Origin: CAKSHP01 sp045636325
GTDB lineage: Bacteria; Bacillota; Clostridia; UBA1381; UMGS1253
Length of the DNA stretch: 64,000 bases
Reading direction: 5' to 3'
NCBI GenBank assembly: GCA_045636325.1
Contig: JAZTXH010000014.1
Coordinates: 84,167 to 148,166 of the forward strand
The position numbers and the translations under genes are program-made. The notes under the pieces are model-generated. The model did no database searches. It was not told the origin of the DNA and saw only the letters and a program-made list of their open reading frames with translations. Each line of letters starts with the position of its first letter. Position 1 is the stretch's first letter. Positions 18,598-27,646 of the stretch are shown here, in pieces.

Positions 18598-20367
18598 ATG
18601 GAAAACGAAAAAAAATTCAGTAAAAAGAACTTATTCACTTTAATAGGCTTGGTAATTGTTATTATAGCTATAGTTTTAGCCATAATATTTTCTGTAAACT
18701 CTTCTGTGAATTTTAATGACACCGAAAATATTTCCGAAAGTTATCTTATCGCTCATCCTCGCGAAGACAAACCCATCGTGTATATTAAAAATGGTGGTTT
18801 GTATGTAAAAAACGCTAATGGCAACGGTGATGCAACAGAACTTTCTTTAAACCTTTGTTCAAGCGAAGTTTTAAAGAATGCAAGCATATACACAGGTCTT
18901 GTAACTCACGCTAAAACTTCCAATGCCCTTTATTTTATTAAAGATTACTCAGACACAGAATACACCGGTACTCTTTGTATAACTACAGACTATAAAACCA
19001 CAAGCGAATTAGACACAAACGTTGCATATGAAATTGATGACAATGGTGGAAACAGAAAAATTGCATTAAGCGACAACGGAAAAACTGTTGTATATATGAA
19101 AAACATTCAAAAAACAAACGACCAGTTATACGCTGATTTGTATTACAAAAATATTGAGTCCGCTCCCATCGTAATTGCAGATTTTCTTCAGGGATTTTCC
19201 ACACAATATATAATAAGTCCTAATGGTGAATACATTGCTGCTTATTCAGACTATGACAAATATAAAAACACAGGTGGTTTTTATATTTTAAAAAATGGTG
19301 AGCAAGCTAAAAACATCGTTCCTGAAAACGAAAACAGTATTTATCTTAACGGCATAACGAATGATGGTAAGCTTATATATTCTTCTATTATTACCGACGC
19401 TTCCGGAAACAAAATCAAAGAATGTGTTACATTTATCAATTATGAAACAATGGAAAGAAAAGCTTTCGGTGAAAATGTTGATCGTGGAAATATATTTTTT
19501 TCTGACAAGTCAGATAAGATCGTTTATATTGAAAAGAACGAAACCGCATTTTCTGCTTATCAGGCAAGCTTTGATAATGAAGCTGTTTTAATAACAGACA
19601 AATATTACGGCTTCACATCACTTGATGTAGAAAATGAGTGTTATTCTTTTGCTGCTGCCTCAGGCGATGAAACCTATGCCGCAAATAAAAAAATCTATCT
19701 AAAAACTCCTGCATTGAAGGAAGCATCATTATTATGCGAAAAAATATTACTTCCTTCTGATGTGAAATATTCTGCAGACTATGAATATATTTATTTTTTA
19801 AGCGAAGATGTGCTTTACTTTACAGAGATTTCCGAAGGTAATTTTACTGAAAAAGAAAAAATAGCTGAAAACGTCAAAGATTTTAAAGTATCTCAAGGCG
19901 GAAACAGCGTAGTTTTTACCTCAAACTATAATGAAGAAACAAAAACATCTGACTTGAACGCCTACACAAGAAAGGACAAAAAAGTGCTTAATGTTGCAAG
20001 CGGAATCACTCTTGATCAATATACCCTTTCTGTTGACGGTCTATCCGTTGTATATAGCGATGGACTTTCAAATGAACCTAAAGATGTTTTTAACGCAAAG
20101 CTATCAAAGTATAATCTTTATGGCAGAAATAAAAACACCGTCATTAACGACAAAGCCTCTATGATGTTTTATTACTATGACCAGTATCTTGCATCTTCAT
20201 CCGAAGACCCCGTATTTGCAAGAAATAAATATAATGTAAGAAGCTCTGACAGCGTTTTGTATTTTACTGAAATTGGAACAGACTGCGTATCAGGAAAACT
20301 TAACCTTTATTCAAACGGCAAAACTACTCTTGTCGATGAAAACGTTATGACAGTTCTGTTTGAATAA
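18598..20367 (+). CDS. Unknown membrane-anchored protein, large extracytoplasmic domain
   Basis: I do not recognise a family. The 589-residue protein has a short basic N terminus, one strongly hydrophobic segment (about 14-35, LIGLVIVIIAIVLAIIF) and about 550 residues outside the membrane. The ectodomain is rich in Tyr, Ser, Asp and Asn and in short recurring units of the type KxxVYMKN, NGEYIAAYSDY, GKLIYSS and NSVVFTS spaced some 40-50 residues apart. This spacing suggests a beta-propeller or similar all-beta fold, by inference only. GGAGG lies seven bases before the ATG. It sits 55 bases after the penicillin-binding protein gene and 23 before radA, so a cell-envelope role is possible. Confidence 0.85.
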   Translation: MENEKKFSKKNLFTLIGLVIVIIAIVLAIIFSVNSSVNFNDTENISESYLIAHPREDKPIVYIKNGGLYVKNANGNGDATELSLNLCSSEVLKNASIYTGLVTHAKTSNALYFIKDYSDTEYTGTLCITTDYKTTSELDTNVAYEIDDNGGNRKIALSDNGKTVVYMKNIQKTNDQLYADLYYKNIESAPIVIADFLQGFSTQYIISPNGEYIAAYSDYDKYKNTGGFYILKNGEQAKNIVPENENSIYLNGITNDGKLIYSSIITDASGNKIKECVTFINYETMERKAFGENVDRGNIFFSDKSDKIVYIEKNETAFSAYQASFDNEAVLITDKYYGFTSLDVENECYSFAAASGDETYAANKKIYLKTPALKEASLLCEKILLPSDVKYSADYEYIYFLSEDVLYFTEISEGNFTEKEKIAENVKDFKVSQGGNSVVFTSNYNEETKTSDLNAYTRKDKKVLNVASGITLDQYTLSVDGLSVVYSDGLSNEPKDVFNAKLSKYNLYGRNKNTVINDKASMMFYYYDQYLASSSEDPVFARNKYNVRSSDSVLYFTEIGTDCVSGKLNLYSNGKTTLVDENVMTVLFE

Positions 20368-20390
20368 ATTTATCAGAAAGGTTATACGTT

Positions 20391-21767
20391 ATGAAAAATA
20401 CAAAAACAACAACCTTTTTCTGCAATGAATGTGGAAACGAAAGTTCAAAATGGTTTGGCAGATGTCCTGCATGCGGTACATGGAACTCACTTGTTGAAGA
20501 AGAAAAAGTTACAAAATCTTCGTCTTCAAAATCATCTCAGTCAACCTTAAACTCATATACAAGCCCTCAAACATTAAACAACATTACAACAGATTGCGAA
20601 AATAGATACATAACAAATATAGATGAATTTGACCGCGTACTCGGCGGTGGTCTTGTAGAAGGCTCATTGGTTTTGGTTGGCGGTGACCCCGGAATCGGAA
20701 AATCAACCCTCCTTCTTCAGGTATGCGCCAAACTCACAAAAGAAAATACTGTTTGCTACTTTTCAGGAGAAGAATCTGCAAAACAACTTAAAATGCGCGC
20801 AAACAGACTAAATATCAATGGCGATAATCTATATATTTCTTCTCAGGTAAATATGGATATTATATCCCGTAATATTGATGAAGTAAAACCCAAAATTGTT
20901 ATAATAGACTCAATTCAGACAATGTATTGTCCGTCTATCACTGCTGCTACAGGGAGCGTATCTCAGGTTCGCGAAGTAACAATGACTCTTATGCGTCAGG
21001 CAAAAGAACAGGGAATTTCTATTTTCATTGTAGGTCATGTAACAAAAGACGGTGGTATTGCAGGTCCGAAAGTTTTGGAGCACATGGTGGATTGCGTGTT
21101 ATATTTTGAAGGCGAACGCCACCAGAGTTACAGAATTTTAAGAAGTGTAAAAAATCGTTTCGGTTCTACAAATGAAATAGGCGTTTTCGAAATGCACGAT
21201 ACCGGACTTATCCAGGTCAGCAATCCTTCTGTCATGTTTTTAGAAGGGCGTCCAACAAACATTTCCGGCACAAGTGTTATTTGTACATTGGAGGGAAGTC
21301 GCCCAATTTTAGCAGAAATTCAGGCACTTGTAACCTCGACCGCTTTCGGAATGCCAAGACGTACTTCAACTGGTATTGACTATAACAGAATAGCAATGCT
21401 TATAGCAGTATTGGAAAAAAGAGTAGGAATTAACTTATCAAATCAGGATTCATATTTAAATGTAGTCGGAGGTTTAAAAATAGATGAACCTGCTGCGGAT
21501 TTGGGTGTTATTTGCGCAATAGTATCTGCACATAGAAACTTTGTTATTCCTGACAGTACTGTTTTAATGGGTGAGGTAGGACTTACCGGTGAACTTCGTG
21601 CGATAAACGGAATTGACAAAAGATTAAAAGAGCTTGAGAAACTTGGCTTTTCACACTGCATAATTCCTAAGGCAAATGAAAAATCACTGCTTCATATAAA
21701 AAATTCATTTAATATAAAAATTTCAGCAGTAAGAAGCGTAATTGAAGCACTTTCTCTTTTAAGATAA
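20391..21767 (+). CDS. radA: DNA repair protein RadA (Sms)
   Basis: RecA-like ATPase that drives branch migration in recombination. The 458-residue protein shows the full set of family features: the N-terminal four-cysteine zinc finger CNECGNESSKWFGRCPACGTW split across residues about 10-30, Walker A GGDPGIGKST, the RadA-specific KNRFGSTNE motif and a C-terminal Lon-protease-like domain (VGGLKIDEPAADLGV). AGAAAGG precedes the ATG. It is 23 bases after the unknown envelope protein gene. Confidence 0.98.
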   Translation: MKNTKTTTFFCNECGNESSKWFGRCPACGTWNSLVEEEKVTKSSSSKSSQSTLNSYTSPQTLNNITTDCENRYITNIDEFDRVLGGGLVEGSLVLVGGDPGIGKSTLLLQVCAKLTKENTVCYFSGEESAKQLKMRANRLNINGDNLYISSQVNMDIISRNIDEVKPKIVIIDSIQTMYCPSITAATGSVSQVREVTMTLMRQAKEQGISIFIVGHVTKDGGIAGPKVLEHMVDCVLYFEGERHQSYRILRSVKNRFGSTNEIGVFEMHDTGLIQVSNPSVMFLEGRPTNISGTSVICTLEGSRPILAEIQALVTSTAFGMPRRTSTGIDYNRIAMLIAVLEKRVGINLSNQDSYLNVVGGLKIDEPAADLGVICAIVSAHRNFVIPDSTVLMGEVGLTGELRAINGIDKRLKELEKLGFSHCIIPKANEKSLLHIKNSFNIKISAVRSVIEALSLLR

Positions 21768-21774
21768 TTTACGA

Positions 21775-21803
21775 TTGACAAATTGAACTTAATACAATAA
21801 AAT
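21775..21803 (+). promoter_or_regulatory. Promoter of the DUF1292 gene
   Basis: TTGACA (21775-21780) and TAAAAT (21798-21803) are 17 bases apart, 29 bases before the start codon at 21833, just beyond the end of radA. Confidence 0.75.
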
Positions 21804-21832
21804 GTATATAAGAGCAAAAGGAGGCATTTAAA

Positions 21833-22102
21833 ATGACAGAAGAAACAAACATTATAACATTATTTGATGAAGACGGAAAAGAAATTCCTTTCGAACATCT
21901 TGACACATTGGAAATGAATTCTAAAATCTATATAGTTCTTTTGGAAGTTCTTTCCGATGGTACAGAAAATGATGAAGTTGTTATTTTCAGAATAGAAGAA
22001 GATGAAGATGGAAATGATAATCTTGTTGTAATCGAAGATGAAAAAGAACTTGAGGCAGCATTTGATGAATTTATGTTTCGCCAGGAAGATTTTGAAGAAT
22101 AA
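21833..22102 (+). CDS. DUF1292 family small acidic protein
   Basis: Protein of 89 residues, strongly acidic, with the DUF1292 pattern: ITLFDEDGKEIPFEHLDTLE, an IYIVLLEV strand, then VVIFRIEEDEDGND and a final acidic ELEAAFDEF. Members (YrzB-like) are widespread in Firmicutes and have no established function. AGGAGG lies eight bases before the ATG and a private promoter is visible. The 6S RNA promoter begins 14 bases after its stop codon. Confidence 0.9.
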   Translation: MTEETNIITLFDEDGKEIPFEHLDTLEMNSKIYIVLLEVLSDGTENDEVVIFRIEEDEDGNDNLVVIEDEKELEAAFDEFMFRQEDFEE

Positions 22103-22115
22103 TTAATATATTCTA

Positions 22116-22144
22116 TTGATATTTTTTCAATTTTGTGCTATACT
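22116..22144 (+). promoter_or_regulatory. Promoter of the 6S RNA gene
   Basis: TTGATA (22116-22121) and TATACT (22139-22144) are 17 bases apart. The predicted first transcribed base is near 22152. Confidence 0.8.
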
Positions 22145-22151
22145 ATGTTGT

Positions 22152-22358
22152 AGTTAGCAAATATATATACGCCCTGCGGTGTGCGTGATACAGCTATTTA
22201 TTTTACCAACACATTTATATAAGGGATTCTGGCTCTTTATGAGGATTGCAGGCCTCCCGATTTTTATCGGAAGAAGGAAGCGAGAGACATAAAGGCGGTT
22301 GCCCACCTGCAATGGCAGGTTAAATAAAGGCGTAATTACGGCACAGTGGGGTTTTATT
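22152..22358 (+). ncRNA. ssrS: 6S RNA
   Basis: Abundant RNA that mimics an open promoter and binds sigma-A RNA polymerase. The 5' part GCCCTGCGGTGTGCGT (22171-22186) pairs with the 3' part around TACGGCACAGTGGGG (22337-22351) as an imperfect closing stem, a hallmark of the family. The interior can form a long, interrupted rod with a central bubble. A strong promoter lies upstream and an intrinsic terminator 15 bases downstream; no ORF fits the stretch. Ends are estimated. A covariance-model search would settle it. Confidence 0.8.
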
Positions 22359-22367
22359 ATTAAAATT

Positions 22368-22406
22368 AAAGGTTTATTCTGTTTTATGTAGAATAAACCT
22401 TTTTTA
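22368..22406 (+). terminator. Intrinsic terminator of 6S RNA
   Basis: AAAGGTTTATTCT (22368-22380) pairs with AGAATAAACCTTT (22390-22402) and runs into TTTTTT. Confidence 0.88.
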
Positions 22407-22411
22407 TGTCG

Positions 22412-22900
22412 ATGAATTATACTATCAAGTGCAACAATAATAAAAAGCACGGCGCTATTATCTACGGGAATATTACAATAAATGGTATAGTTATAGAAAA
22501 ATTACAGAACTAACAGGGCGAAATGTTAGTACAGTATCAAGAGAAATATTTGTTAGGAAGATCATATTGCCACAGAGGGATATTCCTTGAATACATAAAA
22601 GAAAAGCTACTAGCTACTTGGTCTGCGGAACAGATTGCAAACACTCCTTTCATTTAGCTTATCCATATTGTGCTTTGCAAAAAAGAACACATGAAAATCT
22701 TAACTGACTTCCTCAAGAATTTTATCCTAAAGGCACAAACCCTTCTAGAGTTAGTCCCGTTACTTAAAAAAACAACCTGGCATTAATCAATGCCACCCTA
22801 AAAAAGTTTTAAATTATATTAATTCAGTGGATTTATTTGAAGATTCTATCAAAAAGTGTGCACTTGGTTTGACAATTATTATTATAATAAGATCTCTTAA
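22412..22900 (+). pseudogene. Decayed IS30-family transposase
   Basis: Conceptual translation in shifting frames gives two recognisable pieces of an IS30-type transposase. One is a helix-turn-helix piece (YRKITELTGRNVSTVSREI, about 22489-22548). The other reads YIKEKLLATWSAEQIAN (about 22591-22640) and matches the conserved segment after the HTH. Frameshifts and stops separate them and most of the catalytic domain is missing. The edges, near TCAAGTGCAACA (22427-22438) and AAGTGTGCACTTGG (22853-22866), contain a short shared CAAGTGCA in opposite orientation, perhaps remains of terminal inverted repeats. From 22901 to 23204 I see no gene or structured element. Confidence 0.7.
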
Positions 22901-23204
22901 TTTATTTTCACTTTCAACGCTTATATAAATTATGCAATTGTTCTCGGAATACATACAAATCACAAGCTCAGTATAGCCTGACAGATGTTGTCCGACCTAC
23001 CTTTATCTGTTTGGAAAAACAAAGGACAATTTACATTTGATGTAAGTAAATTGCAAATGGTCATTATAACCACAATTTTTTTTAAAAGCCTCTTAATTTT
23101 GTATTCCTATAATAAAACATCTCTAAAATTATTATATCAAGCCATCTCTAAATACCAACAAAAAAACAATAATTTTATAATTTATTATATTATATTTTTG
23201 CAAT

Positions 23205-24461
23205 TTAATGGTCTTCAATTCTTTCTATATCTGCACCTATACACTTTAATTTATTCACAAAATCACAGTATCCTCTGTCTATATATTCTATTTTACCTAT
23301 TTCTGTATCGCCCTTTGCCACCAGTCCAGCCAGCACTAAAGCTGCCCCAGCACGCAAATCAGTAGCATTAACCTTTGCTCCGGTCATTGAATTAACGCCT
23401 TCTACTATGGCACTTCTGCCATCTATTTTTATATTTGCTCCCATTCTGTTAAGCTCTGAAACATATTGAAATCTGTTTTCAAACACAGTTTCAATAACAA
23501 CTGAGGTACCTGAGCATTTACTCATCAAGACAGCCATCTGAGCCTGCATATCCGTAGGAAACCCCGGAAATGGCAATGTTTTTACATTAGTGCTTTTTAA
23601 TTTCCCTGTTGCTTTTACACATATTGAATTTCTTTTTTCATCTATATTCACTCCCATTTCTTTAAGTTTAGCACTAACAGGTTTTAAATGCTCAGGCACC
23701 ACATTATTAAGTGTTAATTCACCTTTTGTAAGCGCTGCCGCAATCATAAATGTTCCCGCTTCTATTCTATCAGGAATAATAGTGTGCCTGCATCCTTCAA
23801 GCTGATTTACTCCCTTTATTTTAATTACATTTGCCCCCGCGCAGGTAATATTTGCACCTGATTTATTTAAAAAATATATCAAATCAGCAATTTCCGGCTC
23901 ATTAGCACAATTTTCTATTATTGTTTCTCCTTCTGCAAGAACCGCTGCCATAATAATATTTTCTGTAGCTCCAACACTTGGAAAATCAAGATATATTCTT
24001 GCTCCAGTAAGCTTTTTTGCAATTGCACTTATAATTCCATGTGATTTTTTCACTTCTGCACCAAGTCCCTCAAACCCTTTTAAATGCAAATCCACAGGTC
24101 TTACCCCTATGGCACACCCACCCGGCATACTTATAGAAACCCTTCCTTTTCGTGCAAGAAGCGGACCCATAACAAGAAAAGATGCTCTCATTTGCGAAAC
24201 AAGCTCGTAAGGCGCCGTACAATTTTTAATTTTACTTGAATCAATAATAAATGTTTCTTTATCCCGCGTTACTTGTGCTCCCGTTTTTTCAAGCAATTTT
24301 TCCATTATATCTGTATCAGAAAGATGTGGAATATTTTTAATTTCACATTTTCCATTACATAAAAGTGATGCTGCAAGAATTGGCAGCGCTGAATTTTTTG
24401 ACCCATGTATCCCTATTTTACCACAAAGTGGTCCTGATTTTCTTACAATTATTTTTTCCAT
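23205..24461 (-). CDS. murA: UDP-N-acetylglucosamine 1-carboxyvinyltransferase (copy 1)
   Basis: First committed step of peptidoglycan synthesis: transfer of enolpyruvate from PEP to UDP-GlcNAc. The 418-residue protein has the N-terminal KNSALP motif, the catalytic cysteine in MPGGCAIGVRP (about residue 116, the fosfomycin target) and the C-terminal DLRAGAALVLAGL motif. The ATG at 24461 follows AAGGTG; the GTG at 24470 lies within that site. It is one of two murA-type genes in the window, a usual situation in Firmicutes, and is divergent from truA. Confidence 0.96.
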   Translation of the reverse strand: MEKIIVRKSGPLCGKIGIHGSKNSALPILAASLLCNGKCEIKNIPHLSDTDIMEKLLEKTGAQVTRDKETFIIDSSKIKNCTAPYELVSQMRASFLVMGPLLARKGRVSISMPGGCAIGVRPVDLHLKGFEGLGAEVKKSHGIISAIAKKLTGARIYLDFPSVGATENIIMAAVLAEGETIIENCANEPEIADLIYFLNKSGANITCAGANVIKIKGVNQLEGCRHTIIPDRIEAGTFMIAAALTKGELTLNNVVPEHLKPVSAKLKEMGVNIDEKRNSICVKATGKLKSTNVKTLPFPGFPTDMQAQMAVLMSKCSGTSVVIETVFENRFQYVSELNRMGANIKIDGRSAIVEGVNSMTGAKVNATDLRAGAALVLAGLVAKGDTEIGKIEYIDRGYCDFVNKLKCIGADIERIEDH

Positions 24462-24546
24462 TTCAAACACCTTTTTATTTTTTCTTATGCATTGTTTTAT
24501 CAGTTATATTTATTTGCAGACTTTTATTTTTTATTAATAATAATTA

Positions 24547-24576
24547 TTGACATAATTATATAAACAAAGGTATAAT
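24547..24576 (+). promoter_or_regulatory. Promoter of truA-uppP
   Basis: Consensus TTGACA (24547-24552) and TATAAT (24571-24576) with an 18-base spacer, about 34 bases before the truA start. Confidence 0.88.
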
Positions 24577-24609
24577 AGTATAGTAATAAATACGTTGAGG
24601 ATTGTTTCT

Positions 24610-25353
24610 ATGCAAAAAAATTACAAACTTATAATCGCATACGACGGAAGTCGTTATAGTGGCTGGCAACGTCAGCATTCAACAAAAAATACCATACAGG
24701 GAAAAATAGAATCAGTTTTATTTGAATTGTATGGGCATAATATAGAAATTAACGGCAGTGGCAGAACAGATGCAGGAGTTCATGCAAAAAATCAGGTTGC
24801 AAATTACAAAGCATCTGACAATTACACCTGTGATTATATTAAAGATTATCTTAATATGTATTTGCCTGAAGATATCGCTGTAAAAAACGTTTCAGAAGAA
24901 GATATGCGTTTTCATTCACGTTTGTGTGTAAAAAAGAAAATATATGAATACAGAATTTTAAATAGCAATATTTCTGATGTTTTTAACAGAAAATATGTTT
25001 ATCAGATAAAAGAAACTCTTGACATTGAAAAAATGAGAGTTGCAACAAAAAAATTTATTGGTAAACACGATTTTTCAGGTTTTTCTTCCCTTAAGAAAAC
25101 CAAAAAATCAACAATACGCACAATTTATTATATCAACATTGAAAAAACAAATTCCCAAATAATATTCACCTATTGCGGAGACGGTTTTTTGTACAATATG
25201 GTAAGAATTATTACCGGCACGTTAGTTGATATAGGAAAAGGCAATGAAATTGATATAGACGGCATTTTTGGCGGTCTTGCACGGTGTTATGCAGGCGCAA
25301 CGCTTCCTGCAAAAGGTTTATGTTTAAAAGATGTAATTTATCAGGAGGATTAA
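24610..25353 (+). CDS. truA: tRNA pseudouridine(38-40) synthase
   Basis: Modifies positions 38-40 in the anticodon stem of tRNAs. The 247-residue protein has the catalytic aspartate in GSGRTDAGVHA, the N-terminal YDGSRYSGWQRQ and the C-terminal GDGFLYNMVRIITGTL motif. The ATG at 24610 has GAGG nine bases upstream; the TTG at 24595 is part of that site. It is followed after two bases by uppP, with which it shares a strong promoter. Confidence 0.97.
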   Translation: MQKNYKLIIAYDGSRYSGWQRQHSTKNTIQGKIESVLFELYGHNIEINGSGRTDAGVHAKNQVANYKASDNYTCDYIKDYLNMYLPEDIAVKNVSEEDMRFHSRLCVKKKIYEYRILNSNISDVFNRKYVYQIKETLDIEKMRVATKKFIGKHDFSGFSSLKKTKKSTIRTIYYINIEKTNSQIIFTYCGDGFLYNMVRIITGTLVDIGKGNEIDIDGIFGGLARCYAGATLPAKGLCLKDVIYQED

Positions 25354-25355
25354 AT

Positions 25356-26198
25356 ATGTCAATAATTGAAATTATTAAAACAATAATATTAGGCTTAGTT
25401 GAAGGTATAACAGAGTGGCTTCCCATCAGCAGTACCGGACATATGATTTTAATCGATGAATTTTTAAAATTAAATGTTTCTCCAGAATTTTTGGAGCTGT
25501 TTTTGGTTGTTATTCAGCTTGGTGCAATTTTAGCAGTGGTATTTTTATATTTTAAAAAATTGATGCCATTCAAAATTACTTCAGGCAAATTAATGCTTGA
25601 CAAAGACACATTCGCAATGTGGTTTAAAATCATTTTCGCCTGCATTCCTGCAGCTATAATAGGTCTTTTATTTGATGATGAAATAGACAAGTATTTTTAT
25701 AATTTCCAGACTGTTGCAATTGCCCTTATAGTATATGGTATTTTATTTATAATTATCGAAAAAAAGAACGAAAAGAAAACTCCCTTAATAAATGATATGA
25801 ACTCGATTTCTTATAAAACAGCTTTTTTAATAGGTATTTTTCAACTTTTAGCGGCAATAATTCCCGGTACCTCCCGTTCAGGTGCTACTATTCTTGGCGG
25901 TATAATGATTGGTATGTCTCGTACACTGGCTGCAGAATTTACCTTTTTTCTTGGAATTCCGGTTATGTTTGGCGCAAGCCTTTTAAAAATTTTAAAATTT
26001 GGATTTGAATTTTCATCTTCTGAAATAATTATTCTTGCTATAGGTTTGATTACTGCATTTGTAACATCTGTAATTGCTATTAAATTCCTAATGGGTTATA
26101 TTAAAAAGCACAGTTTCTCAGCTTTTGGTATATACAGAATTATTCTCGGTTTAATAGTTTCAATTTACTGGATTTTAAGATATTTTATTTGGGTATAA
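25356..26198 (+). CDS. uppP: Undecaprenyl-diphosphatase
   Basis: BacA/UppP-type membrane enzyme that dephosphorylates undecaprenyl diphosphate to recycle the lipid carrier for wall synthesis; overexpression gives bacitracin resistance in other species. The 280-residue protein has about eight hydrophobic segments and both active-site signatures, EWLPISSTGHM and PGTSRSGATI. AGGAGG lies seven bases before the ATG at 25356. Its neighbours include two murA genes, consistent with a wall-synthesis setting. Confidence 0.97.
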   Translation: MSIIEIIKTIILGLVEGITEWLPISSTGHMILIDEFLKLNVSPEFLELFLVVIQLGAILAVVFLYFKKLMPFKITSGKLMLDKDTFAMWFKIIFACIPAAIIGLLFDDEIDKYFYNFQTVAIALIVYGILFIIIEKKNEKKTPLINDMNSISYKTAFLIGIFQLLAAIIPGTSRSGATILGGIMIGMSRTLAAEFTFFLGIPVMFGASLLKILKFGFEFSSSEIIILAIGLITAFVTSVIAIKFLMGYIKKHSFSAFGIYRIILGLIVSIYWILRYFIWV

Positions 26199-26321
26199 AC
26201 TTTATTTACCAATTATAAAAAAATCTTTGCATTTTCACTTTATCTATGATATAATGTAAAATGATGTGGTACAGTTTTTGCTTTTCTTTTATATACTGAT
26301 GACTTTTAGGGGGGGAGAATT

Positions 26322-27590
26322 TTGGAGAAACTTGTTATTCGCGGCGGTAATCCGTTACGGGGCAAAGTAACTGTCAGCGGCGCGAAAAATGCAGCAGTGG
26401 CAATAATTCCGGCCGCTTTAATGGTTGACGGCATATGCCGCTTGGAAAACGTTCCGAAAATAAAAGATGTAATTCTTATTTGTGATATATTAAAAAACAT
26501 AGGCGCAAAAGTTAGTTTTGATGATGACGGCATTTTAGAGATTGATTCGTCTTCTCTTACATATCATACTCCACCATACGACCTTGCCAGCAAAATGAGA
26601 GCTTCATATTATTTGATTGGTGCCATGCTGGGGCGTTTTAAAAAAGCAGAAGTGGCGATGCCCGGTGGATGTAATTTAGGCCCAAGACCTATTGACCAGC
26701 ATATAAAAGGCTTTAATGCTTTAGGTGCAGTAACAAACACAAAATCAGGCATTATTTTTGCTGAAGCAAAAAAACTTTGTGGCTCTGTAATTTCGCTTGA
26801 TATTGTAAGCGTGGGAGCAACCATGAATATAATGCTTGCGGCGGTTCTTGCAGAAGGTACTACAACTATTATAAACGCAGCCCGTGAGCCGCATATCGTT
26901 GACCTTGCCAATTTCTTAAATGTATGTGGTGCGAAAGTCCGTGGTGCAGGTACTGATACCATTAAAATCAAAGGTGTAAAGGCGCTATATGGTGGAACGT
27001 ATTCTATAATCCCCGATCAGATAGAAGCAGGCACATTTATGATGGCAGCAGCGGCTACCAGAGGCAATGTTTTGATAGAAAATGTAATACCCAAGCATTT
27101 AGAACCCATGACTTCAAAACTCCTGGAATCAGGAGTAACTGTTGAAGAATTTGATACAAGCATACGAGTATGCTGCGCTCGTGATGCAAATTTAAAGAAA
27201 ATTCAGGTTAAAACCCTTCCCTACCCTGGTTTTCCAACTGATATGCAGCCACAGATAGCAGCTTATCTTTCAACAATTCCCGGGACAAGCTCTATTACTG
27301 AAAGTGTTTGGGACAGCCGTTTTAAATATGTTGACGAATTAAATCGTTTAGGCGCAAATATTACTGTAAATGGTAAAACCGCAATGATAACAGGGGTTGA
27401 CAAGCTTTACGGTGCGCCAGTTCAGGCTACTGATTTAAGAGCCGGAGCGGGAATGGTTATTGCAGCGCTGGTCGCCGAAGGTGAAACTCAGATTTCTTCA
27501 ATATATCATATTGACAGAGGATATGAAAAGCTTGAAGAAAAGTTTATTGCATTAGGGGCGGATATTAAACGTGTTTCTTTAGAAGATTGA
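26322..27590 (+). CDS. murA: UDP-N-acetylglucosamine 1-carboxyvinyltransferase (copy 2)
   Basis: Second enolpyruvyl transferase, 422 residues, clearly paralogous to the gene at 23205-24461 with all key motifs: KNAAVA, the catalytic Cys in MPGGCNLGPRP (about residue 117), FPTDMQPQ and DLRAGAGMV. It starts with TTG placed shortly after a long AGGGGGGGAG site. It belongs to the MurA2/MurZ group by its divergence from copy 1, but which copy is the main enzyme cannot be told. A palindromic terminator-like stem follows. Confidence 0.96.
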   Translation: MEKLVIRGGNPLRGKVTVSGAKNAAVAIIPAALMVDGICRLENVPKIKDVILICDILKNIGAKVSFDDDGILEIDSSSLTYHTPPYDLASKMRASYYLIGAMLGRFKKAEVAMPGGCNLGPRPIDQHIKGFNALGAVTNTKSGIIFAEAKKLCGSVISLDIVSVGATMNIMLAAVLAEGTTTIINAAREPHIVDLANFLNVCGAKVRGAGTDTIKIKGVKALYGGTYSIIPDQIEAGTFMMAAAATRGNVLIENVIPKHLEPMTSKLLESGVTVEEFDTSIRVCCARDANLKKIQVKTLPYPGFPTDMQPQIAAYLSTIPGTSSITESVWDSRFKYVDELNRLGANITVNGKTAMITGVDKLYGAPVQATDLRAGAGMVIAALVAEGETQISSIYHIDRGYEKLEEKFIALGADIKRVSLED

Positions 27591-27596
27591 TTAAGT

Positions 27597-27624
27597 AAAA
27601 TGCAAGGCAATTGCCTTGCATTTT
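27597..27624 (+). terminator. Palindromic stem after murA copy 2
   Basis: A perfect 28-base palindrome: AAAATGCAAGGCAA (27597-27610) is exactly self-complementary with 27611-27624, ending in TTTT. It can form a hairpin terminator, though the loop would need a few base pairs to open. Confidence 0.6.
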
Positions 27625-27646
27625 ATGATGTATTTCGGGAGGTATT

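Noticed and set aside
22261..22290. SRP RNA-like stretch (CGGAAGAAGGAAGCGAG)
   Set aside because: It resembles the GGAA tetraloop region of SRP RNA but lacks the matching symmetric loop and helix; the outer pairing and size fit 6S RNA better.
22985..23365. ORF of 126 codons after the IS30 remnant
   Set aside because: It runs into the opposite strand of murA, has no ribosome site, and its product is low-complexity Leu/Ile/Tyr; most likely chance in AT-rich DNA.
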